In this document: in pieces, positions 33,640 to 44,512 of the stretch
Position numbering within the stretch: position 1 is the stretch's first letter
How the letters are laid out: each line of letters starts with the position of its first letter
Source of the DNA: Phycisphaerales bacterium
Lineage (GTDB): Bacteria; Planctomycetota; Phycisphaerae; Phycisphaerales; UBA1924
NCBI GenBank assembly: GCA_013360695.1
Contig: JABWBC010000005.1
Span: 1 to 55,012 of the forward strand
Direction: 5' to 3'
DNA length: 55,012 nucleotides
The notes under the pieces: model-generated
Databases searched by the model: none
What the model saw: only the letters and a program-made list of their open reading frames with translations
Told to the model about the DNA's origin: nothing
Position numbers and translations under genes: made by a program

Positions 33640-34704
33640 CTACCGCCCCGTCCACTCCCGCAGCCACTCGCCGCGAACCTGCCGCGTCACCTCGCCCACC
33701 TCGCCGTTCCCGATCGCCTGGCTTTCCACCCGCGTGACAGGCAGCACGCCCCAACTCGAATTCGTCAGGAAGACCTCGTCGGCGCTCAGGATTTCGTGGA
33801 TCGTGATCATCCGTCGGCGCACCTCGATCCCGATCTCGCCCGCCAGGCGCGTCACGACCTTCCTCGTCACGCCCGGGAGCACCGGGCTCGGGATCGGCAC
33901 GCCGTTCCCGCCGCTCCGCGTCGCTTCCTGCTCTTCCTCGCCGCGCGCGATCGGCGTGTGAATCACGCCGTCCTTCACGATCATCGCGTTGCTCACGCAC
34001 CCGCCCGCCAAGTGGTTGGTGATCGTGAACACCAGCGCCTCGCCCGCTCGCTTGGCGGCCGCCGCCTGCAGCTCGCGCAACCTCGCCCAGTACGACAGCG
34101 TCTTATGCCCCTCCAGCGGATTGAACGGGTTGATTCGCAGGTCCGCCAGCGTCACCAGCACGCCGCGCTCGAACATCGCCTCGGGATATTCCGTCGCGCG
34201 CTGCGCGTGGATCAAGAGCGTCGGATTGTGTTCGACCCCCCCACCGCTCGCGCGCGACTCGCCCGCGCCGGACTCCGCTCCCGATTCGGCATCAGGCTCA
34301 ACCCCAGACTCAACTCCAGCCCGCCGCGCCCTCGAAAGCATGTTGAGATCGCCGCCCGTGATCGACAGGCGCACGCGCAATCGTGTCTCGCCCCCGCCCT
34401 TCCCCGCGCCGGCTACGTTGCCATTTCCCGCGCCGTTCATCTCACGGGCCGCCCGCTCCGCCGTCTCGACGACCGCATCGCCCAAGGGATCGCGCCGCAG
34501 CGACTCCGACAGCCCCAGCGCCCGCGCCGATTCGACCAGGCGATCGAGGTGATCGCCCAGGAACGGCACGCGTGCCTCTCCGCCGCTCACGCTCGCCAGC
34601 ATCGTCTCGAACAACCCGACGCCGTGCTGAAACCCGGCGTCAAACGCCGACACCATCGCGCCGTCCGCGGCACAGAACCGACCATTCAAGAAAACCGTGG
34701 GCAT
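33640..34704 (-). CDS. Class IV PLP-dependent aminotransferase (ilvE/pabC/Dat family)
   Basis: The 354-residue product starts at ATG 34704 (MPTVFLNGRFCAADGAMVS). Family hallmarks are the N-terminal FDAGFQHGVGLFET, the Schiff-base lysine in GHKTLSYWARL (Lys201), and a C-terminal phosphate-binding part with VLPGVTRKVV and DEVFLTNSSWGVLPV. Class IV members include branched-chain aminotransferase, D-amino-acid aminotransferase and aminodeoxychorismate lyase; these motifs do not decide among them. Two low-complexity insertions rich in Gly, Ala, Glu and Ser (about residues 88-103 and 124-148) enlarge it over a typical 280-300 residues. It lies 29 bp after the 811-residue protein gene. Confidence 0.85.
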   Translation of the reverse strand: MPTVFLNGRFCAADGAMVSAFDAGFQHGVGLFETMLASVSGGEARVPFLGDHLDRLVESARALGLSESLRRDPLGDAVVETAERAAREMNGAGNGNVAGAGKGGGETRLRVRLSITGGDLNMLSRARRAGVESGVEPDAESGAESGAGESRASGGGVEHNPTLLIHAQRATEYPEAMFERGVLVTLADLRINPFNPLEGHKTLSYWARLRELQAAAAKRAGEALVFTITNHLAGGCVSNAMIVKDGVIHTPIARGEEEQEATRSGGNGVPIPSPVLPGVTRKVVTRLAGEIGIEVRRRMITIHEILSADEVFLTNSSWGVLPVTRVESQAIGNGEVGEVTRQVRGEWLREWTGR

Positions 34705-34733
34705 GGGCAAGGGTAGGTGACAATCCGCCACGC

Positions 34734-37169
34734 TCACTCGTCCTGGCTCTTCCCGTCCTCGTTCTTCACGATCCCCGACAAACCCACGACAAACAGCGTG
34801 CTCAAGATCCACCCTGCCGCGATGTGGAACCAGAGGTACCAACGCACGAATCGCCCCGCGTCCGGGAACGGGTAACCGAAGACCGTGCCGCGATCAAGAT
34901 TGGCGATTGCTCTCCATCGATCAGGATCTGGGTCGCGCTTGGGAAGCCAGAATCGCTCTTGATGCAGGTCAATGAACGGGAGCATGGCATCGGCCGAGTA
35001 CGTCCACACATTCATGGGCTGGTAATCCAGTGGGACCTTGCGGCCGGACTCCTGCTGGTACTCCGAGGTCGTGAGCACCTGATCGCTGGCTGGGACCATG
35101 AGGCCTTGTCGATTGGCCGCCTGGAACACAAGCCCCCCAATCAGCCACAGCACGAACATCGCGTACAACGGCCCGAGCCGGTTGTAACCACAACCGAGCA
35201 GCCGGATCACGAGCCACCGCCACCAATACCAACAGGCACCGCTTATGTCCCAGAACGACCGCGGCCTTTCGTGCTCTCGCCGAGCTCGAAACTGTGCCTG
35301 ACGTACCTTGACCGCGTCGTCGGACCGTCCCATCGACGCGTAAACGCGGGCCAATTGTTGATATGGCTCTGCGGAGAACACGGCTTGTGCATTTGAATCG
35401 ACACCGCCGTGCCCAACCCAATCGATGCGATCCGCGACGGTCATGTCGCATTCGTCGGTGAATGACCCGTAGCGGAAGCCGTGCAAGTTCAGCCGCCGAG
35501 GGCGCCGCCAAGCATCCAAGGAGTCGCGCAGACGCGCGACTCTTGCATCGCTCAGATCGAGCACGCCCGAGATCGATGCCGTCGGATCGATCCGGAGAGT
35601 GCTCTCGATCGAGGCGCGGTCGATGTTGAGATCGCCATCGCATTCCAGCATCTGAATCTGAAGATCACGCCCGACTCGAGCCCCCACCATAACAATCGAC
35701 CCGAGCGTTCGCGTCGGCAACCCCGGCGGCTGCCCCGCATGCGCGGGCCTCTCGCCTCGGAAATAGACACCCCGCGATACGTCTAGGCGGTGCAGGCTGA
35801 GCGCTCGCCACTTCTCGGGCCGCGACATGATCGGGTTCTCAAACCGTGCGCCGTTGCACTCCAGCGCGCCGTCGATGGTCGCGCCGAGCAGCCTGACTTC
35901 GCCCCGCGAGTGAAATGCGGCCCCGAATACGACATCGCCCGCCACGCGGACTCCCTCGGCACGCATCGCGTAGCCGACCGATTCGCCCACACCCGTGGCG
36001 CCATCGATGACGCATCCCGTTAGATCAATAGACCCCCCGATGGTTGCCCCGCGAAGCCGCACCTCGCCCCTGATGGAAGCTCCCCCACTGAGATCGACCG
36101 TCCCCGCAATCGCCCCCCGGTCTAGGTCCAGGGCCGAGCCCGTCGTGCGGTCGCTTCCACGCCGACCCGAGAGAGTGGCTCCGGCAAGAACGAAGTCTCC
36201 ACCGATGCGCGCGCCCCGAAAGCAACATTCGCCCCGGGCGGCGGACCGCTCCAGATACACGCTCCCCTGTACCTCCAGGCCGATCGCCAACAATGCCTCG
36301 CCGCCGCTGTTCTCGAACGTGGCTTCACGGGCATTCAGGTCGTTGCCGATTCTGGCGCTGGAAAGAACGAGCCGCCCGCTCACCGCGGCGCCCCCGGCTA
36401 AGGAGAGCGAGCCTTCGATGCGGATTCCGACGCAACCAAGCGCGGGCGGATCATCGTCGTTCGCGCTGAAAGTCCCGCCTTGGCAAAAAAGGTTACGCCC
36501 GACTCTCGCTCGGTTCAGCCGGACACCTCCGCGCGCACTGAACCCCTCGCACATGCGAACGGTCCCCGCGACCCGTATGCCGTCGGCGGAGATCGCTCCG
36601 CCCGCGTCCGAGTTCGTGGGCGCGGCGAACAGACTGCCCGCGCAATCAAGCTCGCCATGTATCTCGGCCGCCACCACTCGAAGTCCGTGATCGAATCGGC
36701 ATTCTCGGAGGAGTACGCTCTGCAACGCAACCATGCCTTCGCCAAGCACATGCCCCACCGCGCACCCACGCAGCGCCATCAGCGAGAGTCGCGAGTACCG
36801 CAGATTCATGCCCTCGGGCGCCGCGACTCGGACAAGAACAAGCGGCTTGCGAACACCGCCGCCCACGAGCTCAATGCGACCCTCAACGAGCGCGTCCTGC
36901 AAGTTCATTCCTTGCTCGTGCACCAGCCCCGCCGCCTCATCATCCACCAGCACCCATCGCAGCACCTCGGCCCTGATCTTCCGATGCTCCCCCCACTGCT
37001 CCCAGCAGCCCCACGCCGACTCCCGCGTCAGCGTCTCGTCCCCCGGCTGATCCGCCACGTTCGCCGTTGTCCCCTCCGCCGCAGCGCGCAGCATCTTCGC
37101 CTCCGCCGGCCAGAGGTTGCCGAACCGCTCCATCGCCAGCCGTATCAGTTCTCTCGCGGGGTCGGGCAT
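34734..37169 (-). CDS. 811-residue bactofilin/pentapeptide-like repeat protein with C-terminal membrane segments
   Basis: The protein starts at ATG 37169 (MPDPARELIRLAMERFG). The first 100 residues are helical. A long middle part (about 100-560) is a quasi-repeat in which each 20-25 residue turn has a GxxxLxGATIGGxLxL-like pattern (VRLRGATIGGSIDLTG, LLGATIDGALECNGA). This is similar to bactofilin/polymer-forming or pentapeptide solenoids. Residues about 630-800 carry two hydrophobic segments (WYWWRWLVIRLLGCGY / LYAMFVLWLIGGLVF, then WYLWFHIAAGWILSTLFVVGLSG), suggesting a membrane-tethered scaffold. No enzymatic motif is visible. It lies 29 bp upstream of the aminotransferase gene on the same strand and may be co-transcribed. 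Confidence 0.65.
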   Translation of the reverse strand: MPDPARELIRLAMERFGNLWPAEAKMLRAAAEGTTANVADQPGDETLTRESAWGCWEQWGEHRKIRAEVLRWVLVDDEAAGLVHEQGMNLQDALVEGRIELVGGGVRKPLVLVRVAAPEGMNLRYSRLSLMALRGCAVGHVLGEGMVALQSVLLRECRFDHGLRVVAAEIHGELDCAGSLFAAPTNSDAGGAISADGIRVAGTVRMCEGFSARGGVRLNRARVGRNLFCQGGTFSANDDDPPALGCVGIRIEGSLSLAGGAAVSGRLVLSSARIGNDLNAREATFENSGGEALLAIGLEVQGSVYLERSAARGECCFRGARIGGDFVLAGATLSGRRGSDRTTGSALDLDRGAIAGTVDLSGGASIRGEVRLRGATIGGSIDLTGCVIDGATGVGESVGYAMRAEGVRVAGDVVFGAAFHSRGEVRLLGATIDGALECNGARFENPIMSRPEKWRALSLHRLDVSRGVYFRGERPAHAGQPPGLPTRTLGSIVMVGARVGRDLQIQMLECDGDLNIDRASIESTLRIDPTASISGVLDLSDARVARLRDSLDAWRRPRRLNLHGFRYGSFTDECDMTVADRIDWVGHGGVDSNAQAVFSAEPYQQLARVYASMGRSDDAVKVRQAQFRARREHERPRSFWDISGACWYWWRWLVIRLLGCGYNRLGPLYAMFVLWLIGGLVFQAANRQGLMVPASDQVLTTSEYQQESGRKVPLDYQPMNVWTYSADAMLPFIDLHQERFWLPKRDPDPDRWRAIANLDRGTVFGYPFPDAGRFVRWYLWFHIAAGWILSTLFVVGLSGIVKNEDGKSQDE

Positions 37170-37369
37170 GTCACCCAGAGTATCCGTCTGATAACGCGAA
37201 GCGCCACCAAACGCTGACCGAATATCCCGGCCACAGCAGCCGCGCGAAGCCAATTCGAGTATGTGTATGCCCAGTTTTCCGCATGATCGGCTATCATCTC
37301 GCTGTCGTCGCGGGACTTTGGGCGCGCGCCCATCTTCGCGGCGACCTCTTGAGAAGAGGAGAGACCATC

Positions 37370-38014
37370 ATGATTTCGCGTTTGCAGACGGTTGTGTCAT
37401 TGGGTGTCCTTGTCGCCATCGCCGGGGCCGCGTCCGCCGCGGTCTATGAAAAGCCCCTGTGGCTCAACGACGACAACGGCGCCTTCTCGTACTTCGACCA
37501 GCTCATCGTTGACGATTTCAAGCTCGCCGGCGATGCCACGGTCACCAACGCGTCGTGGTACGGCAACTTCGTCGGCGCCGGCGATCCCTTCTCCGGCGGC
37601 GAATCGTTCCAGTTCACCGTCCGCTTCTTCAACGACGACGGCGCCGGCCAGGCCAGCACCTCCGCGTTCTTCACCCAGAATGTGGCCGCCACCCTCGGCA
37701 CCACCGGCCTCTCGCAGGAGGGTGATGCGATCTACTCCTTCTTCGCGAACTTCGACGGCGTGAGCCTGAACGCCGAGACCAAGTATTACTTCAGCGTCGA
37801 GGAGATCGACCCCAACACCGCCAAGCCCTCGTTCCGCTGGAACAACGGCATCATCGACGGTGACGACGACTTCATCAACTACGGCGTGCTCGGCCAGGGC
37901 TGGTCACAGGACACCAATCGCTCCGCCGCCGCCTTCGCGCTCAACGTCCCTGCGCCGGCCTCGGCCTGCGCCGTGCTCGCGGGTCTGCTCGCCGTCGGCC
38001 GTCGCCGCCGCTGA
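37370..38014 (+). CDS. Secreted PAP-CTERM protein
   Basis: The 214-residue product starts at ATG 37370 behind GAGGAGAG, with a signal peptide ending ASAA. The mature region is a beta-rich domain (FDQLIVDDFKLAGDATVTNA, FQFTVRFFNDDG, TKYYFSVEEIDP) typical of planctomycete CTERM proteins of unknown function. The tail VPAPASACAVLAGLLAVGRR has the Pro-Ala-Pro, hydrophobic and Arg-cluster parts of a CTERM signal. A terminator follows. It is divergent from the 811-residue protein gene across a 200-bp spacer. Confidence 0.7.
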   Translation: MISRLQTVVSLGVLVAIAGAASAAVYEKPLWLNDDNGAFSYFDQLIVDDFKLAGDATVTNASWYGNFVGAGDPFSGGESFQFTVRFFNDDGAGQASTSAFFTQNVAATLGTTGLSQEGDAIYSFFANFDGVSLNAETKYYFSVEEIDPNTAKPSFRWNNGIIDGDDDFINYGVLGQGWSQDTNRSAAAFALNVPAPASACAVLAGLLAVGRRRR

Positions 38015-38049
38015 GTGACCATCGCGTCGTGCATCCATGAATGAACCAG

Positions 38050-38081
38050 GCGTCGCCTTTGCGGGCGACGCGTGTGTTTTT
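38050..38081 (+). terminator. Rho-independent terminator
   Basis: GCGTCGCC (38050-38057) and GGCGACGC (38064-38071) pair around TTTGCG. A T-rich tail GTGTGTTTTT follows. It lies just after the CTERM gene at 38014. Confidence 0.7.
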
Positions 38082-38169
38082 GTGGCTCGACCACGTACCT
38101 CGTGGAAAGACACTCAGCGCGACCTTCGTGCCTTCGACCGCTTCTCTTTGGCACTTCTCTTCCCGATGC

Positions 38170-40881
<2,712 letters not shown>

Positions 40882-41087
40882 GCCGCACCTCCGGGGGCAA
40901 TCGCCCCTTGAGAGGACATTGCAAGCGGCGGGCCAGCGCGGAGGTGTGCCCACGACCCCGCCGGCTTGTGCCGCGAGCGGCCGAACGCCCCCACTCTTCT
41001 CTTCGTCGAATCAAGTAGGCGTGATCGCGCCGTGATCCTGTCAGTTTGGCAGACGTGCCGTTCTCGGGCGAGCGCGCCGGACTTGCG

Positions 41088-41288
41088 TCAGACCGTGATG
41101 TCCAGGTGGAACATGGCCCGACGCTGTGCCTGCGCCTGGGCGGCGGCCCGTCGGATCTCGGCCGAGACCTGCGACAGCGACGTCCCCGACACGCGCGTCA
41201 GCATCGCGCGACGGGCGACGTTGTCCGCGATGGTCTGGCGCAACATCGCCGCCATGGAGGCCGGGTTGTAAATCTGCCCGATCCGCAT
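41088..41288 (-). CDS. Small hypothetical helical protein
   Basis: A 66-residue ORF from ATG 41288 (upstream in-frame ATG at 41336 also possible) is Ala/Arg/Gln-rich and predicted helical (MAAMLRQTIADNVARRAMLT, then LSQVSAEIRRAAAQAQAQRR), ending MFHLDITV. It has no signal or recognised domain. It sits between the ClpB and YjfB-like genes on the same strand, and its size and helical nature resemble the YjfB-like neighbour, but no ribosome site supports it clearly. It could be spurious. Confidence 0.35.
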   Translation of the reverse strand: MRIGQIYNPASMAAMLRQTIADNVARRAMLTRVSGTSLSQVSAEIRRAAAQAQAQRRAMFHLDITV

Positions 41289-41454
41289 CCATCGCAAGCA
41301 TCGACGAACCGCATGGACCGCGCAAAATTCGACCATTCCGGTCGCCTATTGAGCACGCGAGCGTACCGAGTGATCCGTCTTTCCGAGCTGGTTATCGGGG
41401 ACGCGCGCGTTTCGGGACGCCGCGCTCCACACACGCTTGGCGTTCCGTCGTTGA

Positions 41455-41646
41455 TCAGGCGTATACATCGAGCGACCGGCCCTCTCCGTCGCTCAGGTTC
41501 TCCCCGACCGACGCGGCCTGTCTAATGAGCTCGACCATCGCGTCGCCCTGGGCCCGCTCGTGATCCATCGCTTTCTTTGCCACGGCGACCTGCACCTGAA
41601 AGCTGGTGTTCGACGCGGCCAGGGAGACGGCGCTGGTGGAGTCCAT
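41455..41646 (-). CDS. YjfB-like putative motility protein
   Basis: The 63-residue product starts at ATG 41646. The sequence SFQVQVAVAKKAMDHERAQG, DAMVELIRQA follows the pattern of the YjfB family (QQxVGVAVLKKALDxxxxQGxAxVxLLxSA), small proteins of unknown mechanism that sit in motility contexts. The C-terminus is a polar tail (GENLSDGEGRSLDVYA). It has no signal peptide. It matches the FlgM-like gene at 14012 as another hint that the organism has flagella, although no structural flagellar gene is present. Assignment is by short sequence pattern. Confidence 0.55.
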   Translation of the reverse strand: MDSTSAVSLAASNTSFQVQVAVAKKAMDHERAQGDAMVELIRQAASVGENLSDGEGRSLDVYA

Positions 41647-41879
41647 GCCGGTTCTATCGGGCTTCGAGCACGGTCGCCGCACCCCGGCCGAGAACACGGC
41701 GCGAATTGCCGCGTCTATCCCTCGGGAGGGCCGTCGGGCCGGACGATTCCGCCCAAATTTCGTGCGGTACCCCGAACAAACCGGGATCAAACACGGTCTC
41801 GGCCTCGAATCGGAATGCCCGGGCGTTGACTCGATCCCGCGGGATCGGTACAACACCCGCCCCAAAGGAGCGTTTTGGA

Positions 41880-42158
41880 ATGAAGAAGCTCAACCGCCGT
41901 CTCGTCGCACTTCTGGCCGCCGCCGCCGCGGGCGCCCTCGTCGGCTGCTCCACCGGCGACTACAACGAAGACCTCGCCAACGAAGTTCGCGGCGATCTTT
42001 CCCCCGAGCTCGAAACCATGTACGAGCGCCCCACCGACATCAAGAACCGCGAAGCCCTCGTGATCGACGAAAATCTTCGCCTGCTCAACGAAGACCTGGC
42101 GCGCATCTTCCTGATGGATCGCTCCAGCCTTCTGGCCGATCATCCCATGCCGCGCTGA
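41880..42158 (+). CDS. Small lipoprotein of unknown function
   Basis: The 92-residue product starts at ATG 41880, with AAAGGAG about 9 bases upstream. The lipoprotein signal MKKLNRRLVALLAAAAAGAL ends in a lipobox LVGC (Cys at about residue 23). The mature 70 residues are acidic and helical (SPELETMYERPTDIKNREAL, VIDENLRLLNEDLARIF). No family recognised. A strong terminator follows within 25 bp, so it is monocistronic. Confidence 0.75.
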   Translation: MKKLNRRLVALLAAAAAGALVGCSTGDYNEDLANEVRGDLSPELETMYERPTDIKNREALVIDENLRLLNEDLARIFLMDRSSLLADHPMPR

Positions 42159-42471
42159 ATCATCACACGTGCCCGGCCTTTCAAAGCGTGCCGCCCGGCA
42201 CGCTTTTTTCATGGTCCGATCTTCCCGAGCGGCGTCCGCATGGACCAGAGCAACACCGAAAGCCGCGTCCGCGCCCGTCTCTCCCGCGCGCCGACGCCGA
42301 GATCACGCGCCCCGCATCACGCCGGTGTTCACGCCGGCGTCCGGGTCATCATCTCCGTCGCACCGCCGAAGTTCTTGCGATCAACGACGCGCGCGCACCG
42401 AAGCATGTGCACTCGTGCGGGCGGCCATGAGAATGGCCGAGGCCTCAACCGCGATTCGCGCGTGAGGCCGC
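42159..42471. other. Spacer between small lipoprotein and winged-helix gene
   Basis: The 313-bp gap carries the terminator and otherwise no supported gene. ORFs starting at 42240 are compositional and in competing frames; a decayed gene is possible but not demonstrable. Confidence 0.3.
42183..42208 (+). terminator. Rho-independent terminator after the small lipoprotein gene
   Basis: AAAGCGTGCC and GGCACGCTTT form a 10-bp stem around GCCC (42183-42206), continuing in a T-run. Confidence 0.9.
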
Positions 42472-42888
42472 TCAGGCCGCGGTGTACTTGCCGCGCTCGA
42501 GCTTCTTGAACTTGTCGGTGTTCTTGATGAGGGCCTGGTTCACGATGGTGCGGAAGTTGGGCGAGGTGGTCTTGTAGCCGGCGCGCTGCACGGCCACCGA
42601 GACCTCGGTCACGCCCATGGTCTTGCCCCTGAGCACCTTCACGAGGAACGGCACGAGCCCCATGGTGTTCTGCGGGCGCTTACGCGGGCCGCCAACACGC
42701 ATGACGCCTCCCGTCGAAACATCGAGCAGAGCAAGCTGCGCATCGATCGCCTCGACTTGGGCCGCGAGCTTTTCGCGCTTCTTCAGCAGCTTGCCCGAGG
42801 AACGGCGACGACGCTCGAGTTCCTTGCGAAGATCCTCGACCGTTACGCCCCGCAACGAGCCGCCCGTCCGTCCCGCCTTCTTCGCCAT
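42472..42888 (-). CDS. Putative winged-helix (HARE-like) DNA-binding protein
   Basis: The 138-residue product starts at ATG 42888, behind AAGGG. The basic N-terminus (MAKKAGRTGGSLRG) leads into a coiled coil (LRKELERRRRSSGKLLKKRE). After a linker, the C-terminal 60 residues (VPFLVKVLRGKTMGVTEVSV, AVQRAGYKTTSPNFRTIVNQ) follow the HARE-HTH/winged-helix layout, including an xxGYKTxSxNFRxxV strand-helix unit. Such domains bind DNA or act in nucleoprotein assembly. The charge pattern suggests a nucleoid-associated protein. It stands 177 bp downstream of parB on the same strand, which would fit a chromosome-organisation role, though this is inference. Confidence 0.6.
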   Translation of the reverse strand: MAKKAGRTGGSLRGVTVEDLRKELERRRRSSGKLLKKREKLAAQVEAIDAQLALLDVSTGGVMRVGGPRKRPQNTMGLVPFLVKVLRGKTMGVTEVSVAVQRAGYKTTSPNFRTIVNQALIKNTDKFKKLERGKYTAA

Positions 42889-43065
42889 TGATCTCATCCC
42901 TTCGTGCATCATGTCCGTGCGCATAACGCACCCGAGTTCCGAAGGTGCGTCGATCGCAATACTACACCCGAGCTCGGGGGTTGTGTCGAACGAACGTGAG
43001 ATTACGTGTGGTTTTGTCTGGTTCGGCGGTTGTTGGTAGGGCCAATGCACACGCTTGGGTACGGC

Positions 43066-43992
43066 TCAACCCTTCGATTGAAATCCGAGGCGAGACATCA
43101 AACCGTCAAAATGATCCAGGCCGTAGAACTCAAGAACGACGCGGCCCTTCTCGCCCTTGGCGTCGGTATGAATCGAGACCTTGGTCCCAAGGTGTTCGCC
43201 CAGCCTGCGCTCCAAGTCCGCAATCGCGGCGGCCTGAGCCGATGAAAGCTGCTTCGAGGGTCTCACCTCTTGCCGGCGTCCTTCCGCCAACCCCGCCGCG
43301 GCCCGTTCGACGCGTCGAACGCTCCAGTCCTCGCTCGCCGCCTTCTCCGCCAACGCCGCGCGGGACACGCCCGCAGGCGCCATCAGGAGCGCCTTGCCGT
43401 GCCCCGCGCTCAGCTTGCCCGAGACGATCATGTCGCGGATTGAGGGCTCGAGCTCGATCAGCCGGATCAGGTTGGCGACCGTCGATCGATCGATCCCCAC
43501 ACGCTCGGCCACCTGGGCCTGAGTTAGTCCGAATCGATCCATCAGCCCCCGCATCGCCATGCCTCGCTCGATCGCGTTCAGATCCTCGCGCTGCACGTTT
43601 TCGATGACCGCCCATTCCGCCGATTCCGCGTCCGACAGCGTCTTCACGATCGCCGGTATTTCCGCCAGCCCCGCGAGCTTGGCCGCCCGCCAACGCCGCT
43701 CGCCCGCGACGATCTCATACCCCCCCACCGCCCGCGGACGCACCAGAATTGGCTGAACAACGCCGACACGCCGGATCGAATCCGCCAGTTCGGCAAGCCC
43801 TGAATCATCAAAGTTCGCACGAGGTTGGTATTTGTTTGGTACGCAATCGTCAGGCTTCACGGTCTGGGGTGACACTGAAGTGGTCGCCGATGGTTCGACG
43901 GCCGGTGAGAGCGCCACCGGCGTGGTTGAATCGAGAAGCGCGCTTAAGCCTCGACCAAGGCGCCGCGGACGTGCGGAAGATTCACTGCTCAT
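43066..43992 (-). CDS. parB: ParB chromosome-partitioning protein
   Basis: The 308-residue product starts at ATG 43992 (MSSESSARPRRLGRGLSALL, the usual ParB opening). The N-terminal CTPase/ParB-Srx domain shows NKYQPRANFD (box I), GERRWRAAKLAGL (box II, CTP-binding) and ENVQREDLNAIE (box III). The HTH domain follows with LTQAQVAERVGIDRSTVANL and AGHGKALL. The C-terminal dimerisation region ends LGFQSKG. ParB loads at parS and spreads as a clamp, working with ParA. No parA gene is in the window on either side, unlike the common parAB arrangement, so parA may be elsewhere. Two parS-like sites lie in the adjacent Nudix gene. Regulation: it is divergent from Nudix across 70 bp. Confidence 0.93.
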   Translation of the reverse strand: MSSESSARPRRLGRGLSALLDSTTPVALSPAVEPSATTSVSPQTVKPDDCVPNKYQPRANFDDSGLAELADSIRRVGVVQPILVRPRAVGGYEIVAGERRWRAAKLAGLAEIPAIVKTLSDAESAEWAVIENVQREDLNAIERGMAMRGLMDRFGLTQAQVAERVGIDRSTVANLIRLIELEPSIRDMIVSGKLSAGHGKALLMAPAGVSRAALAEKAASEDWSVRRVERAAAGLAEGRRQEVRPSKQLSSAQAAAIADLERRLGEHLGTKVSIHTDAKGEKGRVVLEFYGLDHFDGLMSRLGFQSKG

Positions 43993-44062
43993 GGGGCCTC
44001 CAAGCCGATGCGATGGGCGAGCATCGTAACACTCCCCCACTCACTCAACAACCGGAGGCGGC

Positions 44063-44512
44063 ATGTCGGATCAATCGATCGAGTTCATTGCACGCGGGCT
44101 GGCGATTCGAGACGGCCGCGTGCTGCTCTGTAAGAACATCAAGCGCGGCTACTACTTCCTACCTGGAGGACACGTCGAGTTTGGTGAGACTGCGGAGGCC
44201 GCACTCGCCCGCGAATTCAAGGAGGAGGCGGCCGTCGAGGTGAGATGCGGCGGTGTTGCGCTCGTCGCGGAACACATCTTCGATCGAAGGAATGGTCCGT
44301 GCCACGAAGTCAACGTGGTGTTTCACGTGGAACTATCCGGGAGCGAGATCAGGAGCTGTGAGCCCAAGATCGCGTTCGAATGGGCCGACCTTGCAGAGAT
44401 CGGTGAACGAGATCTACGCCCAAATTGCATCAAAGCGTGGCTGGTCGCGGGGGGGCGCGCCATGCAGCCAATTTCATGGGTCACCGAGCGCGTGTTGCAC
44501 GTGGAACGTTAG
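44063..44512 (+). CDS. Nudix hydrolase
   Basis: The 149-residue protein starts at ATG 44063 behind GGAGG. The Nudix box reads G36-HVEFG-E42-TAEAALA-R50-E51-F-K-E54-E55 (consensus Gx5Ex7REUxEExGU); the last Gly is Ala57, a tolerated change. Family members cleave nucleoside diphosphates linked to another group; the substrate cannot be told. The gene carries two parS-like sequences (44319-44334 and 44493-44508), so its DNA may have a second role. Its TAG stop overlaps the stop of the converging ABC ATPase gene by 4 bp. Confidence 0.88.
   Translation: MSDQSIEFIARGLAIRDGRVLLCKNIKRGYYFLPGGHVEFGETAEAALAREFKEEAAVEVRCGGVALVAEHIFDRRNGPCHEVNVVFHVELSGSEIRSCEPKIAFEWADLAEIGERDLRPNCIKAWLVAGGRAMQPISWVTERVLHVER
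44319..44334 (+). promoter_or_regulatory. parS-like ParB binding site 1
   Basis: TGTTTCACGTGGAACT differs from the canonical TGTTTCACGTGAAACA at two positions and from the variant TGTTCCACGTGGAACA at two. It lies 327 bp from the parB start codon, inside the Nudix gene. Confidence 0.7.
44493..44508 (+). promoter_or_regulatory. parS-like ParB binding site 2
   Basis: TGTTGCACGTGGAACG keeps the CACGTG core and matches TGTTCCACGTGGAACA at 14 of 16 positions. It lies 174 bp from site 1 in the same gene, ending 2 bases before the Nudix stop. Confidence 0.6.

Noticed and set aside
41640-41670. GCCCGATAG near the YjfB-like start, similar to a sigma-28 minus-10 element
   Set aside because: Too close to the ATG and no TAAA at the required distance.
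42240-42509. ORF after the small lipoprotein
   Set aside because: Arg/Ser/Pro-rich in competing frames, overlaps the opposite winged-helix gene, no ribosome site.
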